Part shown: piece by piece, positions 26,221 through 35,123 of the stretch | Numbering within the stretch: the stretch's first letter is position 1 | How the letters are laid out: every line of letters begins with the position of its first letter | DNA from: Amulumruptor sp947039275 | Lineage (GTDB): Bacteria > Bacteroidota > Bacteroidia > Bacteroidales > Muribaculaceae | Reading direction: 5' to 3' | NCBI GenBank assembly: GCA_947039275.1 | Contig: CAMQYL010000011.1 | Span: 1 to 64,000 of the forward strand | Length of the DNA: 64,000 nucleotides | The notes under the pieces: generated by a model | Told to the model about the DNA's origin: nothing | Databases searched by the model: none | Seen by the model: only the letters and a program-made list of their open reading frames with translations | Made by a program: the position numbers and the translations under genes

Positions 26221-26260
26221 AAAAAAGAAGAGCCATCAAGTAATGTTTACTCGATGGCTC
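26221..26260 (-). terminator. trp attenuator terminator hairpin
   Basis: On the minus strand GAGCCATCGAGTAA (26260-26247) pairs with TTACTTGATGGCTC (26243-26230). The stem is 14 bp with one G-T pair and a 3-nt loop, and TTCTTTTTT follows. The left half contains GCCATCGA, the exact complement of TCGATGGC (26340-26333) inside the leader ORF, so an alternative antiterminator helix of 8 bp is available. TCGATGGC can also pair with the earlier GCGCATCG segment. This is the classical 1:2, 2:3, 3:4 arrangement: a ribosome stalled at the tandem Trp codons would cover segment 1, leave 2 free to pair with 3, and let transcription continue. Confidence 0.9.
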
Positions 26261-26309
26261 CATGATAAAGTTATGGGAGAAATGTCAGACGCTATGGGTC
26301 AGCCGTTGA

Positions 26310-26393
26310 TCAGTATAGATATATACATGATTGCCATCGATGTTTATCACCGATGCGCCACCAACGATTGACTGATGTGATTGCGTTATACAT
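26310..26393 (-). CDS. trpL: trp operon leader peptide (27 residues)
   Basis: A 27-codon ORF on the minus strand begins ATG at 26393 about 20 nt after the predicted transcription start and ends TGA at 26310. It contains tandem tryptophans at 11-12 and another at 20 (NRWWRIGDKHRW). Trp is the rarest residue in most proteins, so three in 27 is highly selective. The stop lies 49 nt before the terminator stem. A purine-rich stretch (AAAGAAGAAA) precedes the start. It acts as a sensor of charged tRNA-Trp rather than as a protein. A 64-codon ORF in another frame across the same DNA has no such features. Confidence 0.9.
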   Translation of the reverse strand: MYNAITSVNRWWRIGDKHRWQSCIYLY

Positions 26394-26418
26394 TTTCTTC
26401 TTTGCACTAAAGATGTTG

Positions 26419-26449
26419 CAAATATATGGCGTTTTGAGATTATATACAA
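26419..26449 (-). promoter_or_regulatory. Promoter of the trp operon
   Basis: TTG (26449-26447), 20-nt spacer, TATATTTG (26426-26419) on the minus strand match the Bacteroidota promoter consensus. The start is expected near 26412, leaving a leader of about 220 nt that contains the peptide ORF and the attenuator. Confidence 0.85.
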
Positions 26450-26476
26450 GTTTTTGCCAATAAAAGTTCTCCGTAG

Positions 26477-26510
26477 CAATCAAATTACTGTAATATTCGC
26501 CGTTTGATTG
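26477..26510 (-). terminator. Possible weak terminator after the PorT-like gene
   Basis: CAATCAAA and TTTGATTG form 8-bp arms around an 18-nt loop, immediately after the stop codon of the barrel gene. The following minus-strand sequence has only short T-runs, so termination may be partial. Confidence 0.35.
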
Positions 26511-26511
26511 T

Positions 26512-27222
26512 CTATTTGATGCGGAACATATAGCCGGCTGTCACCTCTATGGAGCTTGGACGTGATGAGGAGAACGTGGCTTTTTTGTCTGATTCAAAGA
26601 GGTTACCGAGTCCGAAGTAGTAGCGGGCTTCTATCAATACGCTGTTGCGTGGATTGATTTTCCACTCGCCACCGATGCCGGCTGTGATGCCGTAGTCAAT
26701 CTTGTTTTTGATCGGCATGGTCATCTGGGCAGTTTCGCGCGAGTTGACCGGGTAGCCTTTGACACTGTTGATATTGTTGTAGTCAAAATTGGCTTTGGCA
26801 CTGTTGGCTATCATAAAAGCTATCTCGGGTCCGAGATTGATTATGCAGTTGAATTTCTTTGGCCCGAAATATATATGTGTCATCACAGGGATGTTGATGT
26901 ACGTCAGGCTGCGGCTGAACGAGAAATCCTGTCCCGGATCATAGCTTTCTTTCCATCCTCGTTGGCTTATGTTGATTTCACCGACCACTCCGACATGCTT
27001 TTCTTCGGTGTATCTCACCACGGCTCCGACTGTCCAGCCCATGAGCATTGACTCCGGCACCTTGGGCATGAATGATACATTTGACATGGTGACACCGGCT
27101 CTGCCTCCCACCGAGAGGTTTGAGCGATAGGTTCTTTGGGCAGTGGCTGAGGGAGCTGCCGCCATAGCGCAGAGAGCTATGAGGGAGAGCATTACGGATT
27201 TCACTGAGTGTGATGTCTGCAT
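26512..27222 (-). CDS. PorT-like outer-membrane beta-barrel protein
   Basis: The 236-residue protein has a signal peptide (MQTSHSVKSVMLSLIALCAM, cleavage after about residue 29). It is then a beta-barrel of about eight strands, with alternating hydrophobic strands and a terminal aromatic/basic residue pattern (VTAGYMFRIK). Size and sequence style fit the PorT/outer-membrane beta-barrel family. PorT itself is a T9SS assembly factor; I cannot separate true PorT from its general family. I place the start at 27222, because a longer reading frame to 27309 would overlap the LysM gene and bury the signal peptide. It is 17 bp behind the LysM gene. Confidence 0.85.
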   Translation of the reverse strand: MQTSHSVKSVMLSLIALCAMAAAPSATAQRTYRSNLSVGGRAGVTMSNVSFMPKVPESMLMGWTVGAVVRYTEEKHVGVVGEINISQRGWKESYDPGQDFSFSRSLTYINIPVMTHIYFGPKKFNCIINLGPEIAFMIANSAKANFDYNNINSVKGYPVNSRETAQMTMPIKNKIDYGITAGIGGEWKINPRNSVLIEARYYFGLGNLFESDKKATFSSSRPSSIEVTAGYMFRIK

Positions 27223-27239
27223 GTAGTTAGAGTTCAATC

Positions 27240-28946
27240 TCAGATGTCCTGATAATCCACGTTGCCGCTGCTGCGGTAGGTAATGAGCATCAGACGTTCG
27301 TTGTACCATCCGGCGTCAGGGTTGTCTGAAGCCTTGCGAAATTTGAAGCCGTTTTGCACACCCTGATAGGGGGGGATGTCACCCGTGAGGTCCCCATTGC
27401 CTGACTTGAGCGAGCGCAGCAGGAATATGCCGCAATCGAAGCCCATGATGCCCGGACGGGGAACTGAAGGACTGATCTGTGTGCCATACTTTTCCTTATA
27501 AGACTCTATGACATGCTTGGTGTAGCGGTCATCGCTGTCATCAACGAAGCGTGAGTAATATGTGGCATTTAGCTTGTGTAGATTGTCGAGTGTTTCGCCA
27601 CGGTAAGTGATCCATTCGGGATAGCCGAATATGGTCAGGTCACCTGTGCTGTTTTCCTTGAATTTCAAGATCGCGTCAAGTGTGCGGTTGAGGTCGCGCT
27701 GGGAGCCTTGAGTCGGGACAAATACATAGTCTGTCGATGCTGACAAGGATGCGAGAGCATCGGCTGACAAGTCACCGGAGTAGGGGATGGTGACGAAATC
27801 AATCCCATCGGCTGTCAGTCGTGCTTTTATGTCAGTCATGAACTGGTTGCGGTCATTGGAACTTTCATCCTTGACAAGCAGCACAGGAGTGTGATGTTTA
27901 TACTTATCAATGAATCCTTCCACGGCTTTGGCATGCATTATATCTTGTGGCACCGAAGCCTGCATCATGGCGGGATTGGTGAGATAGCTCTTGTCACGCA
28001 CATTGAAGAGGTTAAACACCATCACATCGTTGGCTCTGCCAAAATCGCCCACTATATCCAATCCTCCCTTAAGGTCGGCTGGGGGGATTATGACCTGCAT
28101 GTGTTTCATCTCCGGTTTGTCAAGGATGCTTTTCAGAGTCGCCTCCGAACTTGCCACATCATATGTGGTGACATGGATCGGACGGTCAAGCTCTCGCAGA
28201 GTATCTACAGCGAGGAGGAATCCCTTGTAGAACTCTAAGCTATATTGCGCCTCGCGGCTTTTCTTAGGCGAATCAAGGTCAAATGAAAGCAGCACGGCGA
28301 TGTCTATGCTTGATGCGTTACGTTTACGCTGTGAACGTATCTGTGATTCGACACTCCGAACTATCTCATGATTGGTCATGGGCGTCGCTGACTGGCTTGT
28401 GCCGGTAGGTGTGGACGGTGTGCTGCCTGCCTTATCGTCAGCTGGCGGTATGACGAGCGACATGCCGGCTTTGAGACCTGAACGTATGGCAGGGTTGGCA
28501 TCCATCAGCTGCTCGGTGGTGATGCCGTAGCGGTGGGATATGCCGTATATTGTTTCGCCTTTGGACACGTCGTGGGTCACAGTGCGCTGGGTGGTGACGG
28601 TATTAGAGGTATTAGGGACATTAGAGTCCTTAGAAGTCTGTGCTGAGGGTGTGCCGTCAGCGAAGTCTTCAGCAGGGAAATACAGTATGTCGTTGGCTTT
28701 CAGACCGTCATATACCGTAGGATTGTAGAATATAATCTGATCCTGGGTCAGTCCGAGTTTGCGGCTCAGAGAATACAGAGTCTCCTTTTTGATTACCTTG
28801 TAGCGGTAGTATTTCTTGCCGTTGATAAATGTGGTCGGGAGGTCTGTCACAGAAGATGCCATGGCTGACAAGCCTATGGCTGCCGCTGCAATGACCGAAA
28901 TGACCTGACGGTGAGAATTTCGGAATATAGAGGGGAAAATTATCAT
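27240..28946 (-). CDS. LysM-domain protein with periplasmic-binding-protein fold
   Basis: An N-terminal signal segment (about 1-30) is followed by two LysM peptidoglycan-binding domains (about 46-93, YKVIKKETLYSLSRKLGLT; and about 124-168, HDVSKGETIYGISHRYGIT). A Ser/Thr/Pro-rich linker leads to a domain of about 350 residues resembling type 1 periplasmic binding proteins (Leu/Ile/Val-binding-like: IAVLLSFDL, FYKGFLLAVD, FGYPEW). The 568-residue protein would sit on peptidoglycan. It lies between the PBP1A and PorT-like genes, which suggests a role in wall or envelope assembly, perhaps as an LpoA-like activator of PBP1A (inference from fold and position). Confidence 0.88.
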   Translation of the reverse strand: MIIFPSIFRNSHRQVISVIAAAAIGLSAMASSVTDLPTTFINGKKYYRYKVIKKETLYSLSRKLGLTQDQIIFYNPTVYDGLKANDILYFPAEDFADGTPSAQTSKDSNVPNTSNTVTTQRTVTHDVSKGETIYGISHRYGITTEQLMDANPAIRSGLKAGMSLVIPPADDKAGSTPSTPTGTSQSATPMTNHEIVRSVESQIRSQRKRNASSIDIAVLLSFDLDSPKKSREAQYSLEFYKGFLLAVDTLRELDRPIHVTTYDVASSEATLKSILDKPEMKHMQVIIPPADLKGGLDIVGDFGRANDVMVFNLFNVRDKSYLTNPAMMQASVPQDIMHAKAVEGFIDKYKHHTPVLLVKDESSNDRNQFMTDIKARLTADGIDFVTIPYSGDLSADALASLSASTDYVFVPTQGSQRDLNRTLDAILKFKENSTGDLTIFGYPEWITYRGETLDNLHKLNATYYSRFVDDSDDRYTKHVIESYKEKYGTQISPSVPRPGIMGFDCGIFLLRSLKSGNGDLTGDIPPYQGVQNGFKFRKASDNPDAGWYNERLMLITYRSSGNVDYQDI

Positions 28947-28993
28947 GACATTCAGAGATATGATATAGGGGAATGTACCGGCTGGATGGTTTT

Positions 28994-31384
28994 TTAGTCA
29001 AACATACCCTCGATGGAGGTTTCTGTAGCGTTGTTGTCGGCATCAGACATGTCATCGTCCTCGCCGAAGTAGTCTTTGCCGCAGAGGTCTACATCTGCCG
29101 GGAATTCAAATTTAGTGGCTTGGCTGTAGGGAAGGGATTTGTCTCCATAGACTTTCTTCATGAATAATCCATAGATCGGCAATGCCATTGCAGCTCCCTG
29201 TCCGTATGCCATGGTGTTGAAGTGGATGTAGCGCTCGTCGCCTCCCACCCATGTGCCTGCCACAAGCTCAGGGGTGAAGCCCATAAACCATCCGTCGGCA
29301 TTGTAGTTGGTGGTACCTGTCTTACCGCCCATCTCGGCAGTGAGATTATAGGGCGGACGACGCACACGCGAGCCTGTACCGCCGCTCACCACATTCATCA
29401 GCATCGACAGGATACGGTAATACGCTTTCTCGCTGATGACTTCGGTATATCGAGGGGTAAACTCGCTGATTATGTTGCCCTGGGCATCGGCTATGGCTGT
29501 CACATACATAGGGGCGGCGCGCATGCCCTTGTTGGCAAAGGCAGTGTACGCGCTGACCATTTCCTGTACCGACACGTCGCATGGACCGAGCGATAGCGAC
29601 ATCACAGGGTCAAGGTGTGAGTTGATGCCAAAGTTGTGCATCTGGCGAACGAGTTCCGCCGGCGACAGTTCACTTATTAGGCGTGCCGAAATCCAGTTAT
29701 TGGAGTTGGTCAATGCCCATCTCAGGTCGACCATCTCGCCTACACGGGCTTTGCCTGCATTGCGCGGCATCCACACGTTGCCGGCTTCGTCGGTGATGAC
29801 CGGCTGAGTGTTTGAGAACACGTCGCATGGGGTGAAACCTTCCTCCATAGCATAGGTGTAGAGGAACGGTTTGACTGTCGAACCGATCTGTCGGCGTCCT
29901 GTCGATACCATGTCATATTGGAAGAACGGGAAGCTCGGACCTCCCACATAGGCTTTCACCGCTCCGGTCTTGGGATCCATAGCCATGAACCCTGTGCGCA
30001 GGAATGACTTGTGATAGAGAAGGGAATCCATCGGGGTCATCACGGTGTCGACGATGCCGGAGTAGCTGAATACCTTCATGTCGCGTGGTGTGCGGAATGC
30101 TTCTTCTATCTCCTCACGGCTTTTGCCCCCTGCCTTCATGGCGCGGTAGCGCTCGGTCTGCTTCATCGCCATCTTGATGAGATGGTTGAGGCGGATTTCA
30201 CTGATTTCTGCGCGGTTTCCGGTATATGGACCATACTTGTTGCCGCGTTTTTCGCGGAAGAAAGCCGGCTGGAGGTAGCCACCGAGATGTTCCTGTACTG
30301 CCTCCTCGGCATACTGCTGCATGCGGGAGTCAAGTGTGGTGTATATTTTCAGACCGTCGTTGTATATGTCGTAGCGGCTTCCGTCGGGCTTGGGATTCTT
30401 TTCTACCCATCCGTAGAGCGGATTGGTAGCCCACTGGAGGGAGTCATCGGAGTATTTCTGCATTTCCCACGATGCATATTCGCTCTTGACGGGAAATTTG
30501 GCGCGAAGCATGCGGCGAAGTTCCTCGCGGAAATAGGGCGCTGGTCCAGCCTTATGGTCCACACGGTGGAAGTCCAGCTCTATAGGAAGTGCTTTGAGGG
30601 AGTCAGCTTCAGCTTCGGTAAGCATGTCGGCGGCAAGCATCTGGTCAAACACCACGTTGCGGCGTTCGCGTGTACGCTCGGGATGGCGCACGGGATTGTA
30701 GAGCGAGGGGTTCTTGACCATGCCTACGAGCATGGCAGCTTCCTGTATGTTGAGCTGCGATGGCAGTTTGCCGAAGTATACCCATGCGGCAGACTTGATA
30801 CCCACGGCGTTGTACAGGAAGTCAAACTGGTTGAGATACATCTTTATTATCTCATCCTTGCTGTAGTAACGCTCCAGCTTGACCGCAATCATCCACTCTA
30901 TAGGCTTCTGCATGGCTCGGCTCAATATGTTTTCGCTCTTGGGCGAATAGAGCTGCTTGGCAAGCTGCTGGGTGATGGTGGAACCGCCTCCGGCGTTTTT
31001 CTGTCCCATCAGCAGCGTCTTGGTGGCAACACGCATCAAGGCACGTGCGTCGATGCCTGAATGGTCGCGGAATCGGGAGTCCTCCGTGGCTATCAGGGCA
31101 TCTGTCACATAGGGTGAGATTTCATCAAAATCGGCATAAACACGGTTGCCGGTGTTGCGGAAGAAACGACCAAGCTCCTGCCCGTCAGACGAGTATATGA
31201 CCGACGCGAATTTATCTTGGGGATTTTTAAGCTGTTCGATATCAGGCATGTACCCTATGACCCCATTATAGATGAGGATGAGGAATACGAGTATGGCGGT
31301 TATGGCGAGGCCGAAGCTGACCCACATCATCGGGATTAGCCTGCGGACCAAAGGTGTCTTGGTTTTGGGTTTGGCGGATTTCAT
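28994..31384 (-). CDS. Penicillin-binding protein 1A (bifunctional transglycosylase/transpeptidase)
   Basis: Polymerises and cross-links peptidoglycan at the outer face of the inner membrane. One membrane helix (about 20-40) is followed by a GT51 domain with EDSRFRDHSGID (101-112; catalytic Glu101) and GGSTITQQLAKQ (133-144). The transpeptidase domain has STVK (502-505), SNN (561-563) and KTGTT (688-692). Length from ATG at 31384 is 796 residues. The 20 extra codons upstream read through a basic, non-membrane stretch, and a purine-rich site (GGAGAAGGAGA) precedes the chosen ATG. It is the first gene of the PBP1A-LysM-PorT operon. Confidence 0.95.
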   Translation of the reverse strand: MKSAKPKTKTPLVRRLIPMMWVSFGLAITAILVFLILIYNGVIGYMPDIEQLKNPQDKFASVIYSSDGQELGRFFRNTGNRVYADFDEISPYVTDALIATEDSRFRDHSGIDARALMRVATKTLLMGQKNAGGGSTITQQLAKQLYSPKSENILSRAMQKPIEWMIAVKLERYYSKDEIIKMYLNQFDFLYNAVGIKSAAWVYFGKLPSQLNIQEAAMLVGMVKNPSLYNPVRHPERTRERRNVVFDQMLAADMLTEAEADSLKALPIELDFHRVDHKAGPAPYFREELRRMLRAKFPVKSEYASWEMQKYSDDSLQWATNPLYGWVEKNPKPDGSRYDIYNDGLKIYTTLDSRMQQYAEEAVQEHLGGYLQPAFFREKRGNKYGPYTGNRAEISEIRLNHLIKMAMKQTERYRAMKAGGKSREEIEEAFRTPRDMKVFSYSGIVDTVMTPMDSLLYHKSFLRTGFMAMDPKTGAVKAYVGGPSFPFFQYDMVSTGRRQIGSTVKPFLYTYAMEEGFTPCDVFSNTQPVITDEAGNVWMPRNAGKARVGEMVDLRWALTNSNNWISARLISELSPAELVRQMHNFGINSHLDPVMSLSLGPCDVSVQEMVSAYTAFANKGMRAAPMYVTAIADAQGNIISEFTPRYTEVISEKAYYRILSMLMNVVSGGTGSRVRRPPYNLTAEMGGKTGTTNYNADGWFMGFTPELVAGTWVGGDERYIHFNTMAYGQGAAMALPIYGLFMKKVYGDKSLPYSQATKFEFPADVDLCGKDYFGEDDDMSDADNNATETSIEGMFD

Positions 31385-31687
31385 TCTCCTTCTCCGGATG
31401 TAATAATATGATGTTACATGTCTCGTACGAACGCTACAGGCCATGTAGCCTCAAGTAACGATTAAGTGCAAAATTAAGCATTATTTCCGACATCCGCAAT
31501 GCGTTTACGCCTAAGCTGCTGTTATGTCAGCTGTTGTAGACTGTAAATAGCCTGATGTCGCAAAACCATAGGAGTGATAGCTGTGTTATTATATGTGAAG
31601 ATGTGATAAGATAATCGGTATGATGTGCCGATATAAGATTCCAAAATTCGAGAAATTAGAGATTAATATATTTACTTGATTACTATC
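31385..31687. other. Divergent intergenic region, PBP1A / secreted protein
   Basis: It holds a full-match PBP1A promoter on the minus strand (31469-31499). For the plus-strand gene only a partial -7 (TATATTTA near 31667) is visible. No gene or structured RNA is seen. Confidence 0.6.
31469..31499 (-). promoter_or_regulatory. Promoter of the PBP1A operon
   Basis: TTG (31499-31497), 20-nt spacer and TAATTTTG (31476-31469) on the minus strand. Predicted start is near 31462, with a leader of about 80 nt. Confidence 0.8.
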
Positions 31688-33499
31688 ATGAGACATTTTT
31701 TACTTTCCATCCTGGCTCTTATGTCAGCATCGTTCGTGGCGAATGCTGTGATAAGCGACGACGACAAGGCCCCGATTTTTGACGCGGATGACGGCAGCAT
31801 CACTGACCCTAACCCGGGTCATGTGTTTGATGAGTCGAAAAACGATGATGAAACGGCGATGTTTGTGCGTGATTATATCCAGTCAAACTATATCGCAAGG
31901 AGCATACCCAGCCCTCTTGATGCTGACTATTATCTTGATCTGTTTAAAGACAACAAACTCATTCCTCTTATCTATAATGAAGCTGAGGGATGCTATATGT
32001 GTGATGTCCCTGTCCTTGACAGCGAGTGGAAGATATATGCCAAAGAATATTTTGAAACCACAGATAATAGCCGTGACAAGTATATCTACGGTACAAGCGA
32101 GCAGTATGCACCCCAAGGATGTGGAGGTAGCGCATATTATATGAATTCTACCGAATGGCGTAAAATGTCAAATCCAGGTGCTAACTGCAACATCCAGATT
32201 CCTCAGGGAAGCACGAACCAAAACCGCGTGTTTTATAACTGTACGCTTAAATTCCGTCCGACCAGCGGAAATAACTGGAATGGCGAGTTCATAATGACAG
32301 GTACACAGGCTGGTAGTAAGCCTACATTGGCGATAGAGGGCATTGGCACGGCAATCTCTTCATTTGCCGGCAATGTGGATTTCACCATCAAACCGACGGG
32401 TGTGTATGAGCCGGATAAGCAGACATATACCGTGGTGATGTCATATACTGACCGCTACGGTGAGATGCAGTCTGCTACCGTGAACGTTACAGGCTTGACG
32501 GGCACATTTAAGAATGTGGCAGTGCTTAAAGGCGGTGAGGTCACCAGCTTCACGCTTGAGGCATCAGGCACTTCACTTCCTGTGTATAATGACAAGGGTC
32601 AATATGACGGAACTACTCAGGATCTGGCTGCCACCGGGAGTGCCGAGATTACCACTCTCGCCGAACCATATATCATAGGCTCGATCAAAGGCATTGAATG
32701 GAGTCCGACAAAACTGCTTACACGGGTAGAAGATGCTCGTCATAGCGGTTATACGAGGCTGATTGGTGAGGGTACCCCCCTTTGCGAAGTCAATCCGACC
32801 AATCAGAATGCCTATACCACATTGGTCTGGGAGGATGTGCAGTTTATATCAATGGCTCCCAATACGGCTGCCTCAGATGTGATGAGATACCGATTCGTAA
32901 CGGTATTGCCCACGAGCGCGTCCGACCCGAATCCGTGGAACTCCGTCAATTCAGGCAAACAATACTTTCCGAAGCCTGGTGCTGTGTATGCGCCTAACAC
33001 TGTGGCATGTGTGACGAACTCTCAGGATAAGGCTGGAGCTGCCACTCAGGAGTGCTACAATATGATCTCCACAATCACGGCGGCAGACGGTGAGACCGAA
33101 TGGGTGCAGGAATGGTACGATACCTCCTTTGAAACGGTGATATCTGGGGTGGAGACCGCATGGCGAGCTGATAACAAGACAGCTGATGGTTCTTATACTC
33201 TCCCGGGTACAACTTCCACTCAACGTGCTGCCGATGAGAAACTTGCATATTACGTATATCTCGATATGGCTAACGGCACAGACGGTGGACCGCGTCAGGC
33301 GATATATTGGAATTATACTTCTGATCCTACGGATATCGACGACGTGTCGCTGGATACGGCAAATCAGACCCCTGATGTGGTGGACGTATATAACATGCAG
33401 GGCGTATGCGTTCGCCATGATGTCCCCGCATCACAGGCTTTGGACAATCTCCCCGAAGGTATATACATCTACGGCGGTCACAAGTACATGGTCCGTTAA
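31688..33499 (+). CDS. Secreted protein with T9SS-like C-terminal sorting domain
   Basis: I do not recognise the main body. The 603-residue protein begins with a signal peptide (RHFLLSILALMSASFVANAV). An acidic N-terminal region and a Thr/Asn-rich, largely beta body follow. The last 40 residues (VYNMQGVCVRHD ... LPEGIYIYGGHKYMVR) have the layout of the type A C-terminal domain used by the type IX secretion system: VYNxxG, then LxxGIYI near the end, then a basic tail. ATG at 31688 is chosen over a TTG four codons earlier. It is a single gene followed by a strong hairpin. sprA in the same window supports a T9SS route. Confidence 0.75.
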   Translation: MRHFLLSILALMSASFVANAVISDDDKAPIFDADDGSITDPNPGHVFDESKNDDETAMFVRDYIQSNYIARSIPSPLDADYYLDLFKDNKLIPLIYNEAEGCYMCDVPVLDSEWKIYAKEYFETTDNSRDKYIYGTSEQYAPQGCGGSAYYMNSTEWRKMSNPGANCNIQIPQGSTNQNRVFYNCTLKFRPTSGNNWNGEFIMTGTQAGSKPTLAIEGIGTAISSFAGNVDFTIKPTGVYEPDKQTYTVVMSYTDRYGEMQSATVNVTGLTGTFKNVAVLKGGEVTSFTLEASGTSLPVYNDKGQYDGTTQDLAATGSAEITTLAEPYIIGSIKGIEWSPTKLLTRVEDARHSGYTRLIGEGTPLCEVNPTNQNAYTTLVWEDVQFISMAPNTAASDVMRYRFVTVLPTSASDPNPWNSVNSGKQYFPKPGAVYAPNTVACVTNSQDKAGAATQECYNMISTITAADGETEWVQEWYDTSFETVISGVETAWRADNKTADGSYTLPGTTSTQRAADEKLAYYVYLDMANGTDGGPRQAIYWNYTSDPTDIDDVSLDTANQTPDVVDVYNMQGVCVRHDVPASQALDNLPEGIYIYGGHKYMVR

Positions 33500-33524
33500 T
33501 ACAGATATAACGCCAATGAATCAG

Positions 33525-33556
33525 CAACCCCTGACCGCGGAAGCGGTCAGGGGTTG
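33525..33556 (+). terminator. Hairpin terminator after the secreted-protein gene
   Basis: CAACCCCTGACCGC and GCGGTCAGGGGTTG form a perfect 14-bp stem with a GGAA loop, followed by TGCTATCTTGTTTG. It may act on both strands of the convergent junction with hflX, though the T-rich tail favours the plus strand. Confidence 0.7.
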
Positions 33557-33573
33557 TGCTATCTTGTTTGTAG

Positions 33574-33593
33574 GGACATGCCGTGGCATGTCC
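33574..33593. repeat. REP-like palindrome, perfect copy
   Basis: GGACATGCC-GT-GGCATGTCC has 9-bp perfect arms, preceded by TGTAG. It sits between the terminator hairpin and the hflX stop codon in a convergent junction. Confidence 0.8.
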
Positions 33594-33615
33594 GCCAGAA
33601 GGCTATGCTCCACCC

Positions 33616-34839
33616 TCAGCTGAGCTCTTCTTCGTCGTATTTCTGATAGAGGAGGTCGTTGTATGGGAAACGCGAAAGGTGTATCTCTCTGGCTTTCTCG
33701 TAGAGCAGACGCCGCAGCTCGTCGATGTTTGTCCCTTCTTTGGCTGAGATAAACACGCAGTTGTCGTTCATGCGGTTCATCCATGTGGCTTTCAGCTCGT
33801 CAAGGGATATGTTTTCGCGTGTGCGCGGCGTAAGGTCATCCTCCTCCTTGGGTTGATATGAAAAAGCATCTATCTTGTTGAATACCATGATGACAGGCTT
33901 CTCGGCACCCTTGCAGAGGTCGTTGAGAGTCTTGTTGACCACCTCTATCTGGTCTTCGAAAGTTGGGTGTGAGATATCCACCACATGCACCAGTATGTCG
34001 GCTTCGCGCACCTCGTCAAGGGTGGATTTGAAGGAGTCCACCAAGTGCGTGGGGAGTTTGCGGATGAATCCTACTGTATCTGTCAGCAGAAACGGCAGAT
34101 TTTCGATGGTCACTTTGCGCACGGTGGTGTCAAGGGTGGCAAACAGCTTGTTTTCGGCGAACACTTCGCTTTTGCTCAGCAGGTTCATCAGCGTGGACTT
34201 GCCCACGTTGGTGTAACCCACAAGTGCCACGCGTGTCAGCTTGCCGCGGTTCTTGCGCTGTATGGATTTCTGCTTGTCTATGCTCTTGAGCTCCTCCTTG
34301 AGGCGCGATATGCGGTCGAGGATGATGCGTCGGTCGGTCTCTATCTGTGTCTCGCCAGGTCCGCGCATGCCTATGCCGCCTCGCTGACGTTCGAGGTGGG
34401 TCCACATGCGTGTCAGTCGGGGAAGCAGGTACTGATACTGCGCCAGCTCCACCTGGGTCTTGGCATTGGCGGTCTGTGCGCGCTTGGCGAATATGTCGAG
34501 GATGAGGCTTGTGCGGTCGAGTATCTTGACTTTCAGCTCAGCCTCTATGTTGCTGACCTGCTTGCTTGTCAGATCGTCGTCAAATATCGCCATGCCTATG
34601 TCGTTGGTTTCGATATACTCGCGTATCTCGTCCAGTTTTCCTTTGCCTACGAAAGTGCGTGGGTTGGGGTAGTCGAGTTTCTGGGTGAACGTTTTGACAG
34701 TGTCGGCTCCAGCGGTGTCTGCCAGAAACTCCAGCTCGTCAAGATACTCTTTCGCCTTGGTCTCGCTTTGCGTAGGAGTGACCAGACCCACAAGCACTGC
34801 CCGCTCGGTCACCTCCTTATTTAATATCATGTCTTTCAT
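33616..34839 (-). CDS. hflX: GTPase HflX
   Basis: Ribosome-associated GTPase that splits stalled or heat-damaged 70S ribosomes. The N-terminal domain (about 1-190) includes TQSETKAKEYLDELEFLADT and NPRTFVGKGKLDEI. A helical part contains GGIGMRGPGETQIETDRR. The G domain has G1 GYTNVGKST (near 207), G3 DTVGFI and G4 NKID. At 407 residues it is complete, with a C-terminal extension. Expressed behind the 62-residue gene with a 49-bp gap. Confidence 0.96.
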   Translation of the reverse strand: MKDMILNKEVTERAVLVGLVTPTQSETKAKEYLDELEFLADTAGADTVKTFTQKLDYPNPRTFVGKGKLDEIREYIETNDIGMAIFDDDLTSKQVSNIEAELKVKILDRTSLILDIFAKRAQTANAKTQVELAQYQYLLPRLTRMWTHLERQRGGIGMRGPGETQIETDRRIILDRISRLKEELKSIDKQKSIQRKNRGKLTRVALVGYTNVGKSTLMNLLSKSEVFAENKLFATLDTTVRKVTIENLPFLLTDTVGFIRKLPTHLVDSFKSTLDEVREADILVHVVDISHPTFEDQIEVVNKTLNDLCKGAEKPVIMVFNKIDAFSYQPKEEDDLTPRTRENISLDELKATWMNRMNDNCVFISAKEGTNIDELRRLLYEKAREIHLSRFPYNDLLYQKYDEEELS

Positions 34840-34888
34840 ATCATGCTCGTGTCAGAAATAACATATGATAGGATTACAGATGAATCTT

Positions 34889-35077
34889 TCACCCTTTCTT
34901 ATGGATGCCGTATAGGACTTGGGCTTTTTTCGCACTGATGTGTATTGCTTGACCGGTGCTATCAGCAATCACCACACTTTCGTCTAATTTGACTTTGCGC
35001 TCAATCATCAGCCGTTGTGCCTTGTGCACCCCGTCTCTGATTTTCTGTACCATTATCATCTTATCCTGTTCTGACAT
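34889..35077 (-). CDS. Conserved-looking small protein, unknown function
   Basis: Sixty-two residues, highly charged, starting SEQDKMIMVQKIRDGV and ending AQVLYGIHKKG. There is no signal peptide or membrane helix. It may form a helix then a small beta-hairpin (ESVVIADSTGQAIHIS). A perfect -7 box (TACTTTTG) 40 bp upstream and tight spacing to hflX argue that it is a real gene and the first of a two-gene unit. I do not recognise the family. Confidence 0.65.
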   Translation of the reverse strand: MSEQDKMIMVQKIRDGVHKAQRLMIERKVKLDESVVIADSTGQAIHISAKKAQVLYGIHKKG

Positions 35078-35115
35078 TGTATTTGATTATATGCAGATAT
35101 AACAATCTGCACCTA

Positions 35116-35123
35116 CAAAAGTA
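35116..35123 (-). promoter_or_regulatory. -7 element before the small gene and hflX
   Basis: TACTTTTG on the minus strand matches TAnnTTTG. No TTG is found at the right distance, so only half of the promoter is supported. Confidence 0.5.

Noticed and set aside
26285..26479. 64-codon minus-strand ORF in the trp leader region
   Set aside because: It begins upstream of the predicted transcription start. The overlapping 27-codon ORF with W-W and W explains the region much better.
30011..31060. 349-codon plus-strand ORF opposite PBP1A
   Set aside because: Long only because of codon bias in the true gene on the other strand. PBP1A motifs are unambiguous.
33985..34824. 279-codon plus-strand ORF opposite hflX
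   Set aside because: Shadow of hflX; no start signal or recognisable domain.
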